44,738 nt of DNA from Flavobacteriales bacterium. GTDB taxonomy: Bacteria > Bacteroidota > Bacteroidia > Flavobacteriales > BACL11. Below are positions 1-8,678 of this stretch, piece after piece. A model generated the notes under the pieces. That model was not told the origin of the DNA. It saw only the letters and a list, made by a program, of their open reading frames with translations, and searched no databases. A program made the translations under genes and the position numbers. The DNA is taken from assembly GCA_002712715.1 (NCBI GenBank), contig PAUF01000007.1, forward strand, positions 405,396 through 450,133, in the 5' to 3' direction. How positions within the stretch are numbered: position 1 is the first letter of the stretch; the number at the start of each line of letters is the position of its first letter.

Positions 1-366
1 CATTGAGTCAATTAACTCACCATTTGAATCAATAGAATTATCTCCTAGGTAAACTTGACCATCAACTTCTAAAACTAAATTATATTTCATCTCTAGAATC
101 AAATCAACTAAATCTTCAGATAATGGAGCTACAGTATTTGCTAAATCTTTATAAGGTTTAGCCTCCTTACCTTTTAAGTCATTTATAGCCTTATAAGTTT
201 GTCTGTTCTTCTCCGCAATACTAATCGTAGTCTTATCAATAGATTTATTTACCTCAAAAAATGAATTAAGAACCTCTTTAGATACATTCAGCGCTAACAA
301 TGCTGTTAGTACTAAATACATCATATTAATCATCCTCTGTCTTGGTGATAAATTAGCTCCTGCCAT
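1..366 (-). CDS. gldM: GldM, type IX secretion/gliding motor protein (N-terminal part, cut by window edge)
   Basis: GldM spans the inner membrane and periplasm and, with GldL, forms the proton-driven motor of type IX secretion and gliding (known of the family). Only the first 122 codons are here; the frame runs open off position 1. The start at 366 gives MAGANLSPRQRMINMMYLV, the typical GldM beginning, followed by one hydrophobic segment at about residues 13-27 and then a soluble periplasmic region. It is the last visible gene of the porP-gldK-gldL-gldM operon, 23 bases after gldL; gldN would be expected just outside the window. Identification rests on the characteristic N-terminus and on gene order. 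Confidence 0.93.
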   Translation of the reverse strand, partial: MAGANLSPRQRMINMMYLVLTALLALNVSKEVLNSFFEVNKSIDKTTISIAEKNRQTYKAINDLKGKEAKPYKDLANTVAPLSEDLVDLILEMKYNLVLEVDGQVYLGDNSIDSNGELIDSM

Positions 367-389
367 AACTTATTCTTTTTTTAGATGAC

Positions 390-1034
390 TTATTTTTTAG
401 GATTCATTGCATTTAACATATTAGAATACACTGTATTCATCTGTTCTAAATTAACTGCAAGTTGAGCAACCTGCTCTTGAAATCTTTGAGAATCCTCTAC
501 TGATGATTGAAGATTCTGTAAGAATGTAGTAGTAGCTTCCATTTGTTGATGAGATGCTTGAAGCTGTAACTCATATAAAGAATTTAAAGCATTCATATTC
601 TTAATACCCTCTTGAATTTGATCATTATATTCTGAAATACCAGATGCAGCGGTAATGGTTTCATTTAGCTGAGATGAAGCTTCACTAAAAGATCTCAAAC
701 CATCATTTAAACTCTCTATTAACTCATTATCAATCTTTGCTTTATCAAGAGCTGCATCTAATTGTTGAGCTGGAGTCAATTTCTTTGAGCCTTTGGGATC
801 TTTCATATAACCTAATTCTGGATATACTAATGACCAATCTGGTTCTTCATGAGGTTTTTCAAAAGCTGAAAAGAAGAAAATAATTGCCTCTGTTCCTAAC
901 CCAAGTATTAAAAAAGTACTAGAAAATGGCCAGTGTTCAATTTTAAATAAAGCTCCTATAATTACTAGTGAAGCACCCCATCCATATAACTTTGGCATCA
1001 TTACCTTATACCACTTCTGATCTGTAATACTCAT
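390..1034 (-). CDS. gldL: GldL, type IX secretion/gliding inner membrane motor subunit
   Basis: GldL is the inner membrane partner of GldM and is thought to couple proton flow to motion. The 214-residue protein has the usual length and architecture: two membrane helices at about residues 16-32 and 38-58, then a long cytoplasmic helical region. Glu49 lies inside the second helix and Glu59 at its end (GTEAIIFFFSAFE). A buried glutamate at position 49 fits the residue implicated in proton coupling in studied GldL proteins (established knowledge). The residues after about 80 are rich in Gln, Glu, Leu and Asn and look like a coiled coil. It lies 31 bases after gldK and 23 before gldM, so co-transcription is likely. 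Confidence 0.95.
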   Translation of the reverse strand: MSITDQKWYKVMMPKLYGWGASLVIIGALFKIEHWPFSSTFLILGLGTEAIIFFFSAFEKPHEEPDWSLVYPELGYMKDPKGSKKLTPAQQLDAALDKAKIDNELIESLNDGLRSFSEASSQLNETITAASGISEYNDQIQEGIKNMNALNSLYELQLQASHQQMEATTTFLQNLQSSVEDSQRFQEQVAQLAVNLEQMNTVYSNMLNAMNPKK

Positions 1035-1065
1035 TTTCTTTTTTTATTTAATTAATAAATTATTT

Positions 1066-2526
1066 TTATTGAAAGTCTTTCTTATCACGACCTAAGAAAT
1101 CCATAACACACCTAAATCCAATATAAGAAGTAGATACATCAGCGTACTCATATGATCTAGTAGAGTTCCTTATAAAATAAGAAATATCTTTCCACGAACC
1201 TCCTCTAATCACTTTACGTTTAAATTCATCCTCCCCATTTATTTGCATTTGCTTTACACTTCTAGAATTATCAGAATTCATATCATGAGAATAAGAAGAT
1301 GATGTTTCATCATAAACCGTAGATGTCCACTCAGAAACATTACCAGCCATATCGTATAAACCATAATTATTTGGGTTATAAGAACCAACCTTTATAGCTT
1401 TAAGTCCACCATCAGCTGTATAATTACCTCTTAAAGGTTTAAAATTAGCCAAGAAACATCCTCTATCATTTCTTGTATAAGGACCTCCCCATGGATAAGG
1501 GGAAAGTGCCAAACCTCCTCTAGCTGCATACTCCCACTCTGTTTCAGTTGGTAGTCTAAAATCTGGTAAAAGAGGTTCATTTCTTGCTCTTAAAAATTCA
1601 TTCATAATATGAGTTCTCCAATGACAAAAGGCATTAGCTTGATCCCACGTAATACCAACTATAGGATAATCATCATATGCTACATGCTCATATCTAAAGG
1701 TGGCATCTGTTTCATTATTTGAATAAACATAGTCTGATTGATAATCTAATGTTGAAGGATACATCCCTACAGTACGTTCAACTACAAACTGATTCCTAAA
1801 TTCACCAGCAGACATTCTATCTATAGCCTCCTCTGATTTCTGATTTTTTTCCGAAAAAGATCTAACATCTAATTCTTCATACCTGTATACAAAAGCATCT
1901 TCCTTTTTCACAATATTTCCATCAACAACGGTCTTTACAAAAATATTATTATATAATTCTTGTTTTTTTTCTGGACTTATCCGTTCGGCCCAATCTATTT
2001 TAGGAAGATTTCGCTTTTCTTCCTTCATTCCTTTACTTTTATCTATTTTAAAGAAAGTTGTATCCCAATCAAATGGATCAGTAGATTCATTCTTTTCTAT
2101 ATCATAGGTATCCCAATCTTCATCACTAAATACCTCTATCCTAGGATAAGCTAAAATAGTAGTTGTATAACCACTCATTTTTATAACATCAGTTCTTCTA
2201 TCTTTTTGAAAAACTTCTAACTCAGTTCTAATAATTGAATCAACCACCCAGTTTTCAAACTGTCTATACTCATTATTAGTAATTTCTGTTTCATCCATAT
2301 AGAATGCTCCAACAGAAGCTCTTTGGTTTGTAGAAACATTAGCAAAAGGCACATCTTGCTCTGATGGACCCATCATAAAGCTTCCTTGTGGAACAAAAAC
2401 CATTCCATAAGGATCAGTTGGATTCCATGTAACACGATCGTATGCTCCCACTAATTCTCCATTTCCAGATCCACCACAACTAAATAGTATCACTGATATT
2501 AAGATAAAAAATAATATTCGTTTCAT
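1066..2526 (-). CDS. gldK: GldK, type IX secretion/gliding outer membrane ring lipoprotein
   Basis: GldK is a lipoprotein with a formylglycine-generating-enzyme (FGE-sulfatase) fold and, with GldN, forms the periplasmic ring on the outer membrane side of the type IX machine. There are two in-frame ATGs, at 2535 and 2526. The second, starting MKRILFF, gives a standard lipoprotein signal ending ILFSC, so I prefer 2526 (486 residues). FGE-like motifs are visible: RLPTETEWEYAARGG, AGNVSEWT and, near the end, IGFRCV. FGE catalytic function is not expected; the fold is structural in this family. It follows porP by about 26 bases and precedes gldL. An insert of about 150 residues in the first half is rich in charged residues. 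Confidence 0.95.
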   Translation of the reverse strand: MKRILFFILISVILFSCGGSGNGELVGAYDRVTWNPTDPYGMVFVPQGSFMMGPSEQDVPFANVSTNQRASVGAFYMDETEITNNEYRQFENWVVDSIIRTELEVFQKDRRTDVIKMSGYTTTILAYPRIEVFSDEDWDTYDIEKNESTDPFDWDTTFFKIDKSKGMKEEKRNLPKIDWAERISPEKKQELYNNIFVKTVVDGNIVKKEDAFVYRYEELDVRSFSEKNQKSEEAIDRMSAGEFRNQFVVERTVGMYPSTLDYQSDYVYSNNETDATFRYEHVAYDDYPIVGITWDQANAFCHWRTHIMNEFLRARNEPLLPDFRLPTETEWEYAARGGLALSPYPWGGPYTRNDRGCFLANFKPLRGNYTADGGLKAIKVGSYNPNNYGLYDMAGNVSEWTSTVYDETSSSYSHDMNSDNSRSVKQMQINGEDEFKRKVIRGGSWKDISYFIRNSTRSYEYADVSTSYIGFRCVMDFLGRDKKDFQ

Positions 2527-2552
2527 AATATTCATTTTAATAATTCTTTTAA

Positions 2553-3485
2553 TTATAAATATCTCGGGTTTTTATAACTTCTAATAATTTTGTCAGCAGG
2601 GCTCAAATCAAAATTATAACCAAGCATAAACTCAAGACTGTTATTTTTAATTTGATTAGTAACTACATCATAAGCTATACCAAACTTCAAGTTTTCATTA
2701 AGTTTCATACCACTAAGAAATACAATTCCTTCATCTAACCTATAACTAACGCCTCCCCAAATCATTTTATTGTTTTCTAAATTATAATGAAGTGTAGAAT
2801 TTACATCTAACTGAGAAGTTGAACCATCAGATTTAAGATAGATTGAAGGGTTAAGAGATAATATAGGGTTAAATTCATGAGCGTAACCAGCTAGTAAGAA
2901 ATAATGCCTCGCTAAATTCTTAACAACACCATCTGTCATTTCTATTTCTGGTTCAGTAATGTGTAAAGTTGATAAACCAATATAAACATCCCTTGTATTA
3001 TAAAATAAACCTCCTCCAAAATCCATTGAAGAACCAGTTACGTCTCCTGAGGGAATAGCATTATCACCAATAGTTGAAGGAATTAGATTTCCTCCATTAA
3101 GACTACTTTGAAACATACCAGCAGAAGCTCCAATACCTAATTGACCACTTCCTAACTCTGCTCGATATGCATATGAGAGCTGAATACCCAAATTACTGTA
3201 CTCAGCAATATTATCACTAACTATATTTAATCCAAGACCACCATTCAAAATATTAATCGGAGCATCAACCGCTAAATTTAAAGTAGTAGGAGCTCCATCA
3301 AAACCCATCCATTGAGACCTATGCAAAACAGTTGTATTGATAGATTCTGAACTTCCCGCAGAACCTGGATTATTCGCTAATTTGTTAAACATATTTTGAC
3401 TAAACTGGGGTACCTGTTGAGAAAAAACAAATCCAGATGATATTACAAGGAGTAAGAAAGTTAATATTAATAATCTATTTTTCAT
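2553..3485 (-). CDS. porP: PorP/SprF family type IX secretion outer membrane protein
   Basis: PorP/SprF proteins are outer membrane beta-barrels that work with type IX secretion; a copy directly upstream of gldK/porK matches the porPKLMN order of this phylum. The 310-residue protein has a Sec signal peptide (MKNRLLILTFLLLVISSG) with likely cleavage near FSQ-Q, then the family signature around QVPQFSQNMFNKLANNPGSAG. The rest is alternating beta-strand sequence rich in Gly, Asn and Ser. It is the first gene of the gld operon, with a promoter-like sequence 33 bases upstream. The subfamily (PorP or SprF) cannot be settled by eye; position favours PorP. Confidence 0.9.
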   Translation of the reverse strand: MKNRLLILTFLLLVISSGFVFSQQVPQFSQNMFNKLANNPGSAGSSESINTTVLHRSQWMGFDGAPTTLNLAVDAPINILNGGLGLNIVSDNIAEYSNLGIQLSYAYRAELGSGQLGIGASAGMFQSSLNGGNLIPSTIGDNAIPSGDVTGSSMDFGGGLFYNTRDVYIGLSTLHITEPEIEMTDGVVKNLARHYFLLAGYAHEFNPILSLNPSIYLKSDGSTSQLDVNSTLHYNLENNKMIWGGVSYRLDEGIVFLSGMKLNENLKFGIAYDVVTNQIKNNSLEFMLGYNFDLSPADKIIRSYKNPRYL

Positions 3486-3517
3486 ATGAGGATTAATAGT
3501 ATTTAAATTTTAATTCG

Positions 3518-3552
3518 CTAATATAAGTATTTTTTTAAAGATTTAAGCAAAA
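3518..3552 (-). promoter_or_regulatory. Probable promoter of the porP-gldKLM operon
   Basis: On the minus strand there is a -7-like element TATATTAG at 3525-3518, one mismatch from TAnnTTTG, and a TTTTG at 3552-3548 that could serve as the -33 element, 22 bases apart. The start codon at 3485 leaves a leader of roughly 30 bases. No terminator separates it from the arginase-like gene ending at 3572. Confidence 0.5.
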
Positions 3553-3571
3553 TGAAAGAATTTGACAAAAA

Positions 3572-4726
3572 TTAGAGAAATCGTTTATAAGTTTTTTTCC
3601 ACCTATAAGGTATTTCTCCCTGATTAGATTTAACATAGTCATTATAGGTACAAGCTATATAATAATTAGCAATATCTCCATCATCATTCTTAAATGGAAC
3701 AGCCATCCACCACCTTCCACTTAAATTACTTTTATAAAACTCAATCTCAGTTTCCTCATCATCAAAAGCAACAGTATATTTAATACAGTTATCCAAATTA
3801 GGGTTCAACTCTTGCTTTCTTGATTTATATCCAGATAAGAAATACCAAATAATTTGCGAAATCAATTGAGACCCTTGATTGTTTAAATCCAAATCTTGAT
3901 TATACTCAAAAATACCAAATGATGAAGACTTATCACTGATCCCAGCATATCTAGACAATCTACAAATTTCCTCACTATCAAAACCATTAGGTGTTGAATA
4001 AATATTAGAAATGCAATCGGAACTCTTAACACAAGACATATCTAAACTAACAAAATCAGTATTTCTTAATATTGGCTCTAATTCATGTATATTATTTCTA
4101 ATAAAACCTAATCTATAAGTCTCATAATTCAAATCTTCTAATAGAGAAATTTCTTCAGGCTTAACAAAAAATGTCTGATACCCAACGTTCATTGTATTAA
4201 ACAAGTAATTAGGTTTATGGGCTATCATTTTACTTAAAAAAGATGATGACTTTAATTTATCTTCTGACATTCCTATGTTAAAAATTGAATCAATTATCGA
4301 TACAGTAATTGGCCTCTCAAGTTTCGCGTATGATTTGTAAATAGCATATGTTAAATCATGGCCTCCTCCAATAATTATAGGTATAATACCGCTATGTATT
4401 AAATCTGCACAAACATCCTCAACTATTTTAAATGTATCTTTTCTACTTGACATGACTTGTAAACTACCTAGATCAACTACTTTTGGTAATTCATCAAAAT
4501 ATAATCTATAAAGAGAATCTCTAATTTTACAATCCTTAGTAGAGGAACTATTGCCGGTGCCTTCATATTCGTTGATATTAAAAATAGCTATTTCAGCAAA
4601 ATCTAAATTAGGGAAGTAATCCTTTATATGCGAATCTATCTGATATCCTATTTGGGAAGCATGCCATTTGTCTTTTACTGAATACAAGGAATTACTTATA
4701 GGACAAAAATGAGACAAATCTTTCAT
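3572..4726 (-). CDS. Arginase/formimidoylglutamase-family protein with degenerate metal site
   Basis: The fold is recognisable as the ureohydrolase (arginase, agmatinase, formimidoylglutamase) family from IIGGGHDLTYA (His123) and the two later metal motifs. Those motifs are eroded. Where active enzymes have DAHxD this has DSIFN (Asp146 kept, Ile148 for His, Asn150 for Asp), and where they have DxD this has DMS (Asp229 kept, Ser231 for Asp). A two-manganese hydrolase centre is therefore unlikely as written (inference). About 80 C-terminal residues (RWWMAVPF, IPYRWKK) extend beyond a typical arginase. The start overlaps the topA stop by four bases. Genomes of this phylum often carry such a gene between topA and the gld genes, so it is probably a conserved non-classical member. 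Its function is unknown. Confidence 0.75.
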   Translation of the reverse strand: MKDLSHFCPISNSLYSVKDKWHASQIGYQIDSHIKDYFPNLDFAEIAIFNINEYEGTGNSSSTKDCKIRDSLYRLYFDELPKVVDLGSLQVMSSRKDTFKIVEDVCADLIHSGIIPIIIGGGHDLTYAIYKSYAKLERPITVSIIDSIFNIGMSEDKLKSSSFLSKMIAHKPNYLFNTMNVGYQTFFVKPEEISLLEDLNYETYRLGFIRNNIHELEPILRNTDFVSLDMSCVKSSDCISNIYSTPNGFDSEEICRLSRYAGISDKSSSFGIFEYNQDLDLNNQGSQLISQIIWYFLSGYKSRKQELNPNLDNCIKYTVAFDDEETEIEFYKSNLSGRWWMAVPFKNDDGDIANYYIACTYNDYVKSNQGEIPYRWKKTYKRFL

Positions 4727-7056
4727 TTATTTTTTTTAGTTTTATTTTTGATTTGCTTTTCCATTAATTCTAAGCAAACTTCTCTATTTAAACTCTTTGG
4801 ATCAGATTCTTTTGGAATTTTAATGTTAATTTTCTTACTATTTTTATTCACTATCTGAATAAATGGGCCATATCTACCATTTAACACATAGACATTAGGG
4901 TCCCCCTCATAAAATGCAATAATTCGATCCTGATCAGCCTTGATTTTTTGATCAATTAATTCAATAGACCTATCTAAATCAATGGTTAAAGGATCGTCTC
5001 CTTCATCTTTTTTAATAGAAGTGAATTTTCCATCATGTCTTAAATAAGGACCAAATCTACCAACTGAAGCAATAATTTCCTTGCCTTTATATTCCCCCAC
5101 CTTTCTGGGCAATTTAAATAAATCCATCGCTTCATTAATAGTAATAGTCTTAATAGACTGACCTTTTAACAAAGAAGCAAATTTTGGTTTTGGGGATGAA
5201 TCATCCTCTTGTTTTTCACCCAATTGAGCCATAGGACCAAAAGGACCAATGCGTACGTAAACATTTAGATTTGATTTTGGATCTTTACCAAGCAATCGCT
5301 CTCCAGTAGATTTTTGAACATTACCTATAACATCTTCAACCTTCAAATGAAAATCTCCGTAAAAATTACGAATCATTTCATTCCAACTTTTATTACCAGC
5401 AGCTATTTTGTCAAATTCTTTCTCAACCCCTGCGGTAAAACCATAGTCTAAAACATTGTCAAAATGATCTACTAAAAAATCAGTAACTACAAAACCAATG
5501 TCTGTAGGAAACATTTTGTTTTTCTCGACTCCTGTTTTTTCAGTTTTAATTTCTGAATTAATAGATCCATTTGATAATGAAATTGTTTGGTAATTCCTTG
5601 GAATACCCTCTCTACTTTCCTTAACTACATAGTTTCTTTTCTGAATAGTTGTTATAATAGATGCATATGTAGATGGCCTACCAATACCCAAATCTTCTAA
5701 TTTCTTAACTAAACTAGCTTCAGCGTACCTTGGAGGGTGTTTTGTAAATTTCTGTGAAGCAACAATATCCTTACAGATAGTAACATCCCCAACATTCAAA
5801 AAAGGTAACATCCCTTTTTTTTCTTCAGTATCCTCATCTTTACCTTCCATATAAACTTTCATAAATCCATCAAACTTAATCATTTCTCCCCTAGATACAA
5901 ACTGATCATCCATATTAGAAATACTAATTTTCGCTACTGTTCGTTCTAATATAGCTTCTGACATTTGAGAAGCTATTGTCCGTTTCCATATCAATTGATA
6001 TAATTTTTCATGTGAAGCGTCACCATGAATCAACTTTTCTTCCATATTAGTAGGACGTATAGCCTCATGTGCTTCTTGAGCTCCCTTAGATTTAGTAGAA
6101 TAACTTCTTGTATGAGAATATTCTTTTCCATATGATCTACTTATCTCTTTTTTAGCAGACATCATAGCGTCATCCGATAGATTCACACTATCAGTTCTCA
6201 TATATGTAATTTTACCTGATTCATATAATTTCTGAGCAACAGTCATTGTTTGAGATACTGAATAACCAAGTTTCCTAGAAGCTTCTTGTTGAAGTGTAGA
6301 AGTTGTAAAAGGAGCAGAAGGTGTTTTTTTTGCAGGTTTTTTTTGTAAATCAGACACTACAAATTCCGCATCCTTACATTGTTCCAAAAACTGGACCGCC
6401 TCTTGGTCGTTAGTAAATCTTCTATTAATTTCAGAAGTAAAATTTTTAGATTCTTTATTTTTAAAATTAGCTATAATCTTAAAGTACGAATTTGATTCAA
6501 AATTTTTAATCTCATTTTCTCTTTCAACAATAAGTCTTACCGCAACAGACTGAACTCTTCCCGCTGAAAGTCCTTGCTTTACTTTTCTCCATAATACTGG
6601 GGACAATTCAAAGCCTACCAATCTATCCAATACTCTTCTTGCTTGTTGAGCATCAACTAAATTAGCATTAATTTTTCTAGGGTTTTGAACAGCTTTAGTA
6701 ATTGCTTTTTTAGTAATTTCATGAAACACAATTCTTTTCAATTTACTATCGTCAAGATCCAACACCTCCTTCAAATGCCATGCAATGGCTTCACCTTCTC
6801 TATCCTCATCAGTAGCTATCCAAACTATTTTTGACTTACTAACACTCTTTTTCAGATCTGCAACTATATGTTTTTTATCCTCAGAAATAACATATTTTGG
6901 TTTAAAATCATCATCAATATCTATACCTATATTCCCTTTCTTTGGTAGATCTCTAATATGTCCAATACTAGATTTAACAACAAAACCTTTTCCTAAATAT
7001 GATTCAATAGTTTTAGCTTTCGCAGGTGATTCAACAATAACTAGATTTTCAGCCAT
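4723..7056 (-). CDS. topA: DNA topoisomerase I
   Basis: Type IA topoisomerase that relaxes negative supercoils through a 5'-phosphotyrosine intermediate. The Toprim domain is at the N-terminus (Glu9 in VIVESPAKAKTI; DEDREGE at 83-89). The catalytic tyrosine is Tyr285 in TYMRTDS. The C-terminal third lacks the Cys4 zinc fingers of the E. coli enzyme and instead has repeats of the form GPFGPM, GRFGPYL and GRYGPFI, as usual in this phylum. The last residues are lysine-rich. At 777 residues it is of expected length. It is the first gene of a two-gene unit with the arginase-family gene and is divergent from miaB. Confidence 0.98.
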   Translation of the reverse strand: MAENLVIVESPAKAKTIESYLGKGFVVKSSIGHIRDLPKKGNIGIDIDDDFKPKYVISEDKKHIVADLKKSVSKSKIVWIATDEDREGEAIAWHLKEVLDLDDSKLKRIVFHEITKKAITKAVQNPRKINANLVDAQQARRVLDRLVGFELSPVLWRKVKQGLSAGRVQSVAVRLIVERENEIKNFESNSYFKIIANFKNKESKNFTSEINRRFTNDQEAVQFLEQCKDAEFVVSDLQKKPAKKTPSAPFTTSTLQQEASRKLGYSVSQTMTVAQKLYESGKITYMRTDSVNLSDDAMMSAKKEISRSYGKEYSHTRSYSTKSKGAQEAHEAIRPTNMEEKLIHGDASHEKLYQLIWKRTIASQMSEAILERTVAKISISNMDDQFVSRGEMIKFDGFMKVYMEGKDEDTEEKKGMLPFLNVGDVTICKDIVASQKFTKHPPRYAEASLVKKLEDLGIGRPSTYASIITTIQKRNYVVKESREGIPRNYQTISLSNGSINSEIKTEKTGVEKNKMFPTDIGFVVTDFLVDHFDNVLDYGFTAGVEKEFDKIAAGNKSWNEMIRNFYGDFHLKVEDVIGNVQKSTGERLLGKDPKSNLNVYVRIGPFGPMAQLGEKQEDDSSPKPKFASLLKGQSIKTITINEAMDLFKLPRKVGEYKGKEIIASVGRFGPYLRHDGKFTSIKKDEGDDPLTIDLDRSIELIDQKIKADQDRIIAFYEGDPNVYVLNGRYGPFIQIVNKNSKKINIKIPKESDPKSLNREVCLELMEKQIKNKTKKNK

Positions 7057-7087
7057 ATAATTAATGTTTGAATTAAAAAATTAGTTG

Positions 7088-7095
7088 CAAAGATA
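7088..7095 (-). promoter_or_regulatory. -7 element of the topA promoter
   Basis: The minus strand reads TATCTTTG at 7095-7088, a perfect match to the Bacteroidota -7 consensus TAnnTTTG, giving a leader of about 28 bases before the topA ATG at 7056. No clear TTG lies at the usual -33 distance; a TTTTG is closer, 13 bases upstream. Confidence 0.6.
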
Positions 7096-7175
7096 ATGAA
7101 ACAAAATTCAAAAGTTAAAGACATTTTCTAACTCAATAAAATATATTATTATATAATAATATAAATTAAATATTT

Positions 7176-7200
7176 ATGACACATTGTCATATTGTGTCAT
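7176..7200. promoter_or_regulatory. Nested inverted repeat, possible operator in the topA/miaB divergent region
   Basis: A perfect 8-base dyad ATGACACA (7176-7183) and TGTGTCAT (7193-7200) is separated by nine bases. Inside it is a second perfect dyad, ATGACA-CAT-TGTCAT (7176-7190). The site covers the likely -33 region of the miaB promoter. This arrangement suggests a dimeric regulator, but I cannot assign one. It is too short and lacks a T-run, so it is not a terminator. Confidence 0.5.
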
Positions 7201-7216
7201 ATATTTTATATCTTTG
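7184..7216 (+). promoter_or_regulatory. Promoter of the miaB operon
   Basis: TATCTTTG at 7209-7216 matches TAnnTTTG exactly and is identical to the topA -7 element. A TTG at 7184-7186 lies 22 bases upstream (another at 7192-7194 is 14 bases away). Transcription would begin near 7220, just before the ATG at 7236, which excludes the earlier in-frame ATG at 7176 as the start. Confidence 0.65.
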
Positions 7217-7235
7217 TTGTTTGAAATTCATATTC

Positions 7236-8678
7236 ATGGAGAGACTGCTTACAAACAAAATTATTGATGAAAAAAGACAAGGTGAACTGTTAGATTTTCA
7301 GAAAAAAACTAGTAATAAAAAAATGTACATAGAAAGCTATGGATGTCAGATGAACTTTTCGGACTCTGAAATTGTCGCTTCAATAATGCATGATTCAGGA
7401 TATTCAACAACTAAAAATATTGCAGATGCTGACATCGCCTTTATAAATACATGCTCTATAAGAGAGAAAGCGGAAGACACTGCAAGAAAAAGAATATCTT
7501 TTTATAATTCAGTGAAAAAAAAGGAAAATCCAAATTTAATTATTGGAGTACTTGGATGTATGGCGGAACGCTTAAAAACCAAATTTTTAGATGACGAGAA
7601 AATTGTTGATTTGGTCATTGGACCGGATGCTTACAGAGATCTACCAAACCTAATAAAAGATGTAAACGATGGCAGAAAAGCAATTAATGTTATACTTTCT
7701 TTAGAAGAAACATATGCAGATATTAGTCCAGTTAGAACCGGCACTAATGGCATCACTGCGTTTGTAACAATTACTAGAGGATGTGACAATATGTGTAGTT
7801 TTTGCGTAGTGCCTTATACAAGAGGTAGAGAACGAAGTAGGGACCCACAAAGTATTATCAATGAATGCAGAAAATTAATCCAAGATGGATACAAGGAGGT
7901 AACATTACTAGGTCAAAACGTAGACTCTTACCTATGGTATGGTGGTGGACCAAAAAAACATTTTAAAAAATTATCAAAAAATCAGCAGAATGAGTCAACA
8001 AACTTTGCTAAACTTTTAGAGATAGTAGCGATTAATTTTCCTGAATTAAGAATTCGATTTTCCACCTCAAATCCTCAAGATATGACTGAGGAGGTAATCA
8101 TAACTATGAAAAATCATAAAAATATATGTAAATATATTCATTTACCTGTGCAATCTGGTAGCTCAAAAATATTAAAATTAATGAATAGAGGCTATGATAG
8201 ACCTCACTATCTGAAATTAATAGATATGATAAAAAAACATATTCCAGAATGTGGCATCTCAATGGACATGATTTCTGGATTTTGCACTGAAACAGAAAAA
8301 GATCATTTGGAAACATTAACTCTTATGGATTATGTAAAATTTGATTATGGATATATGTTCAACTATTCCGAAAGATCCAACACACCCGCATCTAGGATGG
8401 AAGACGATGTACCAAATGACATAAAAAAAAGAAGACTTTCTGAAATAATAAATAAACAAATGAAACATTCTCTTTTTAGAAATAAAGAAAAAATAGGAAA
8501 AACATATAATGTATTAATTGAAGGAATATCTAAAAAGTCATCTAAACATTTTTTTGGTAGAACTACGCAAAACACTGTTGTAGTATTCCCAAAAGGCAAT
8601 CATGAAATTGGGGAATACATACAAGTTAAAATTAATGATTGTACATCAGCAACATTGCTAGGAAATAAAATATCATGA
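7236..8678 (+). CDS. miaB: MiaB, tRNA-2-methylthio-N6-dimethylallyladenosine synthase
   Basis: Radical SAM methylthiotransferase that adds the 2-methylthio group to i6A37 in tRNAs, using two iron-sulfur clusters. The three cysteines of the N-terminal cluster are Cys37 (YGCQMN), Cys73 (NTCSIRE) and Cys108 (LGCMAE); the SAM cluster is Cys183, Cys187 and Cys190 (CDNMCSFC). A TRAM domain closes the protein. I chose the start at 7236 (480 residues) because the in-frame ATG at 7176 lies upstream of the -7 element and its extra 20 residues read through regulatory DNA. The stop overlaps the next start by four bases, indicating translational coupling to the regulator gene. Confidence 0.97.
   Translation: MERLLTNKIIDEKRQGELLDFQKKTSNKKMYIESYGCQMNFSDSEIVASIMHDSGYSTTKNIADADIAFINTCSIREKAEDTARKRISFYNSVKKKENPNLIIGVLGCMAERLKTKFLDDEKIVDLVIGPDAYRDLPNLIKDVNDGRKAINVILSLEETYADISPVRTGTNGITAFVTITRGCDNMCSFCVVPYTRGRERSRDPQSIINECRKLIQDGYKEVTLLGQNVDSYLWYGGGPKKHFKKLSKNQQNESTNFAKLLEIVAINFPELRIRFSTSNPQDMTEEVIITMKNHKNICKYIHLPVQSGSSKILKLMNRGYDRPHYLKLIDMIKKHIPECGISMDMISGFCTETEKDHLETLTLMDYVKFDYGYMFNYSERSNTPASRMEDDVPNDIKKRRLSEIINKQMKHSLFRNKEKIGKTYNVLIEGISKKSSKHFFGRTTQNTVVVFPKGNHEIGEYIQVKINDCTSATLLGNKIS

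Noticed and set aside
7176-7235. A longer MiaB from the ATG at 7176
   Set aside because: The extra residues read through the dyad and the -7 element TATCTTTG, so the transcript should begin after this ATG.
7057-7235. A tRNA or small RNA gene in the widest gene-free gap
   Set aside because: The sequence is A/T-rich with only promoter elements and the dyad; no cloverleaf or terminator is visible.
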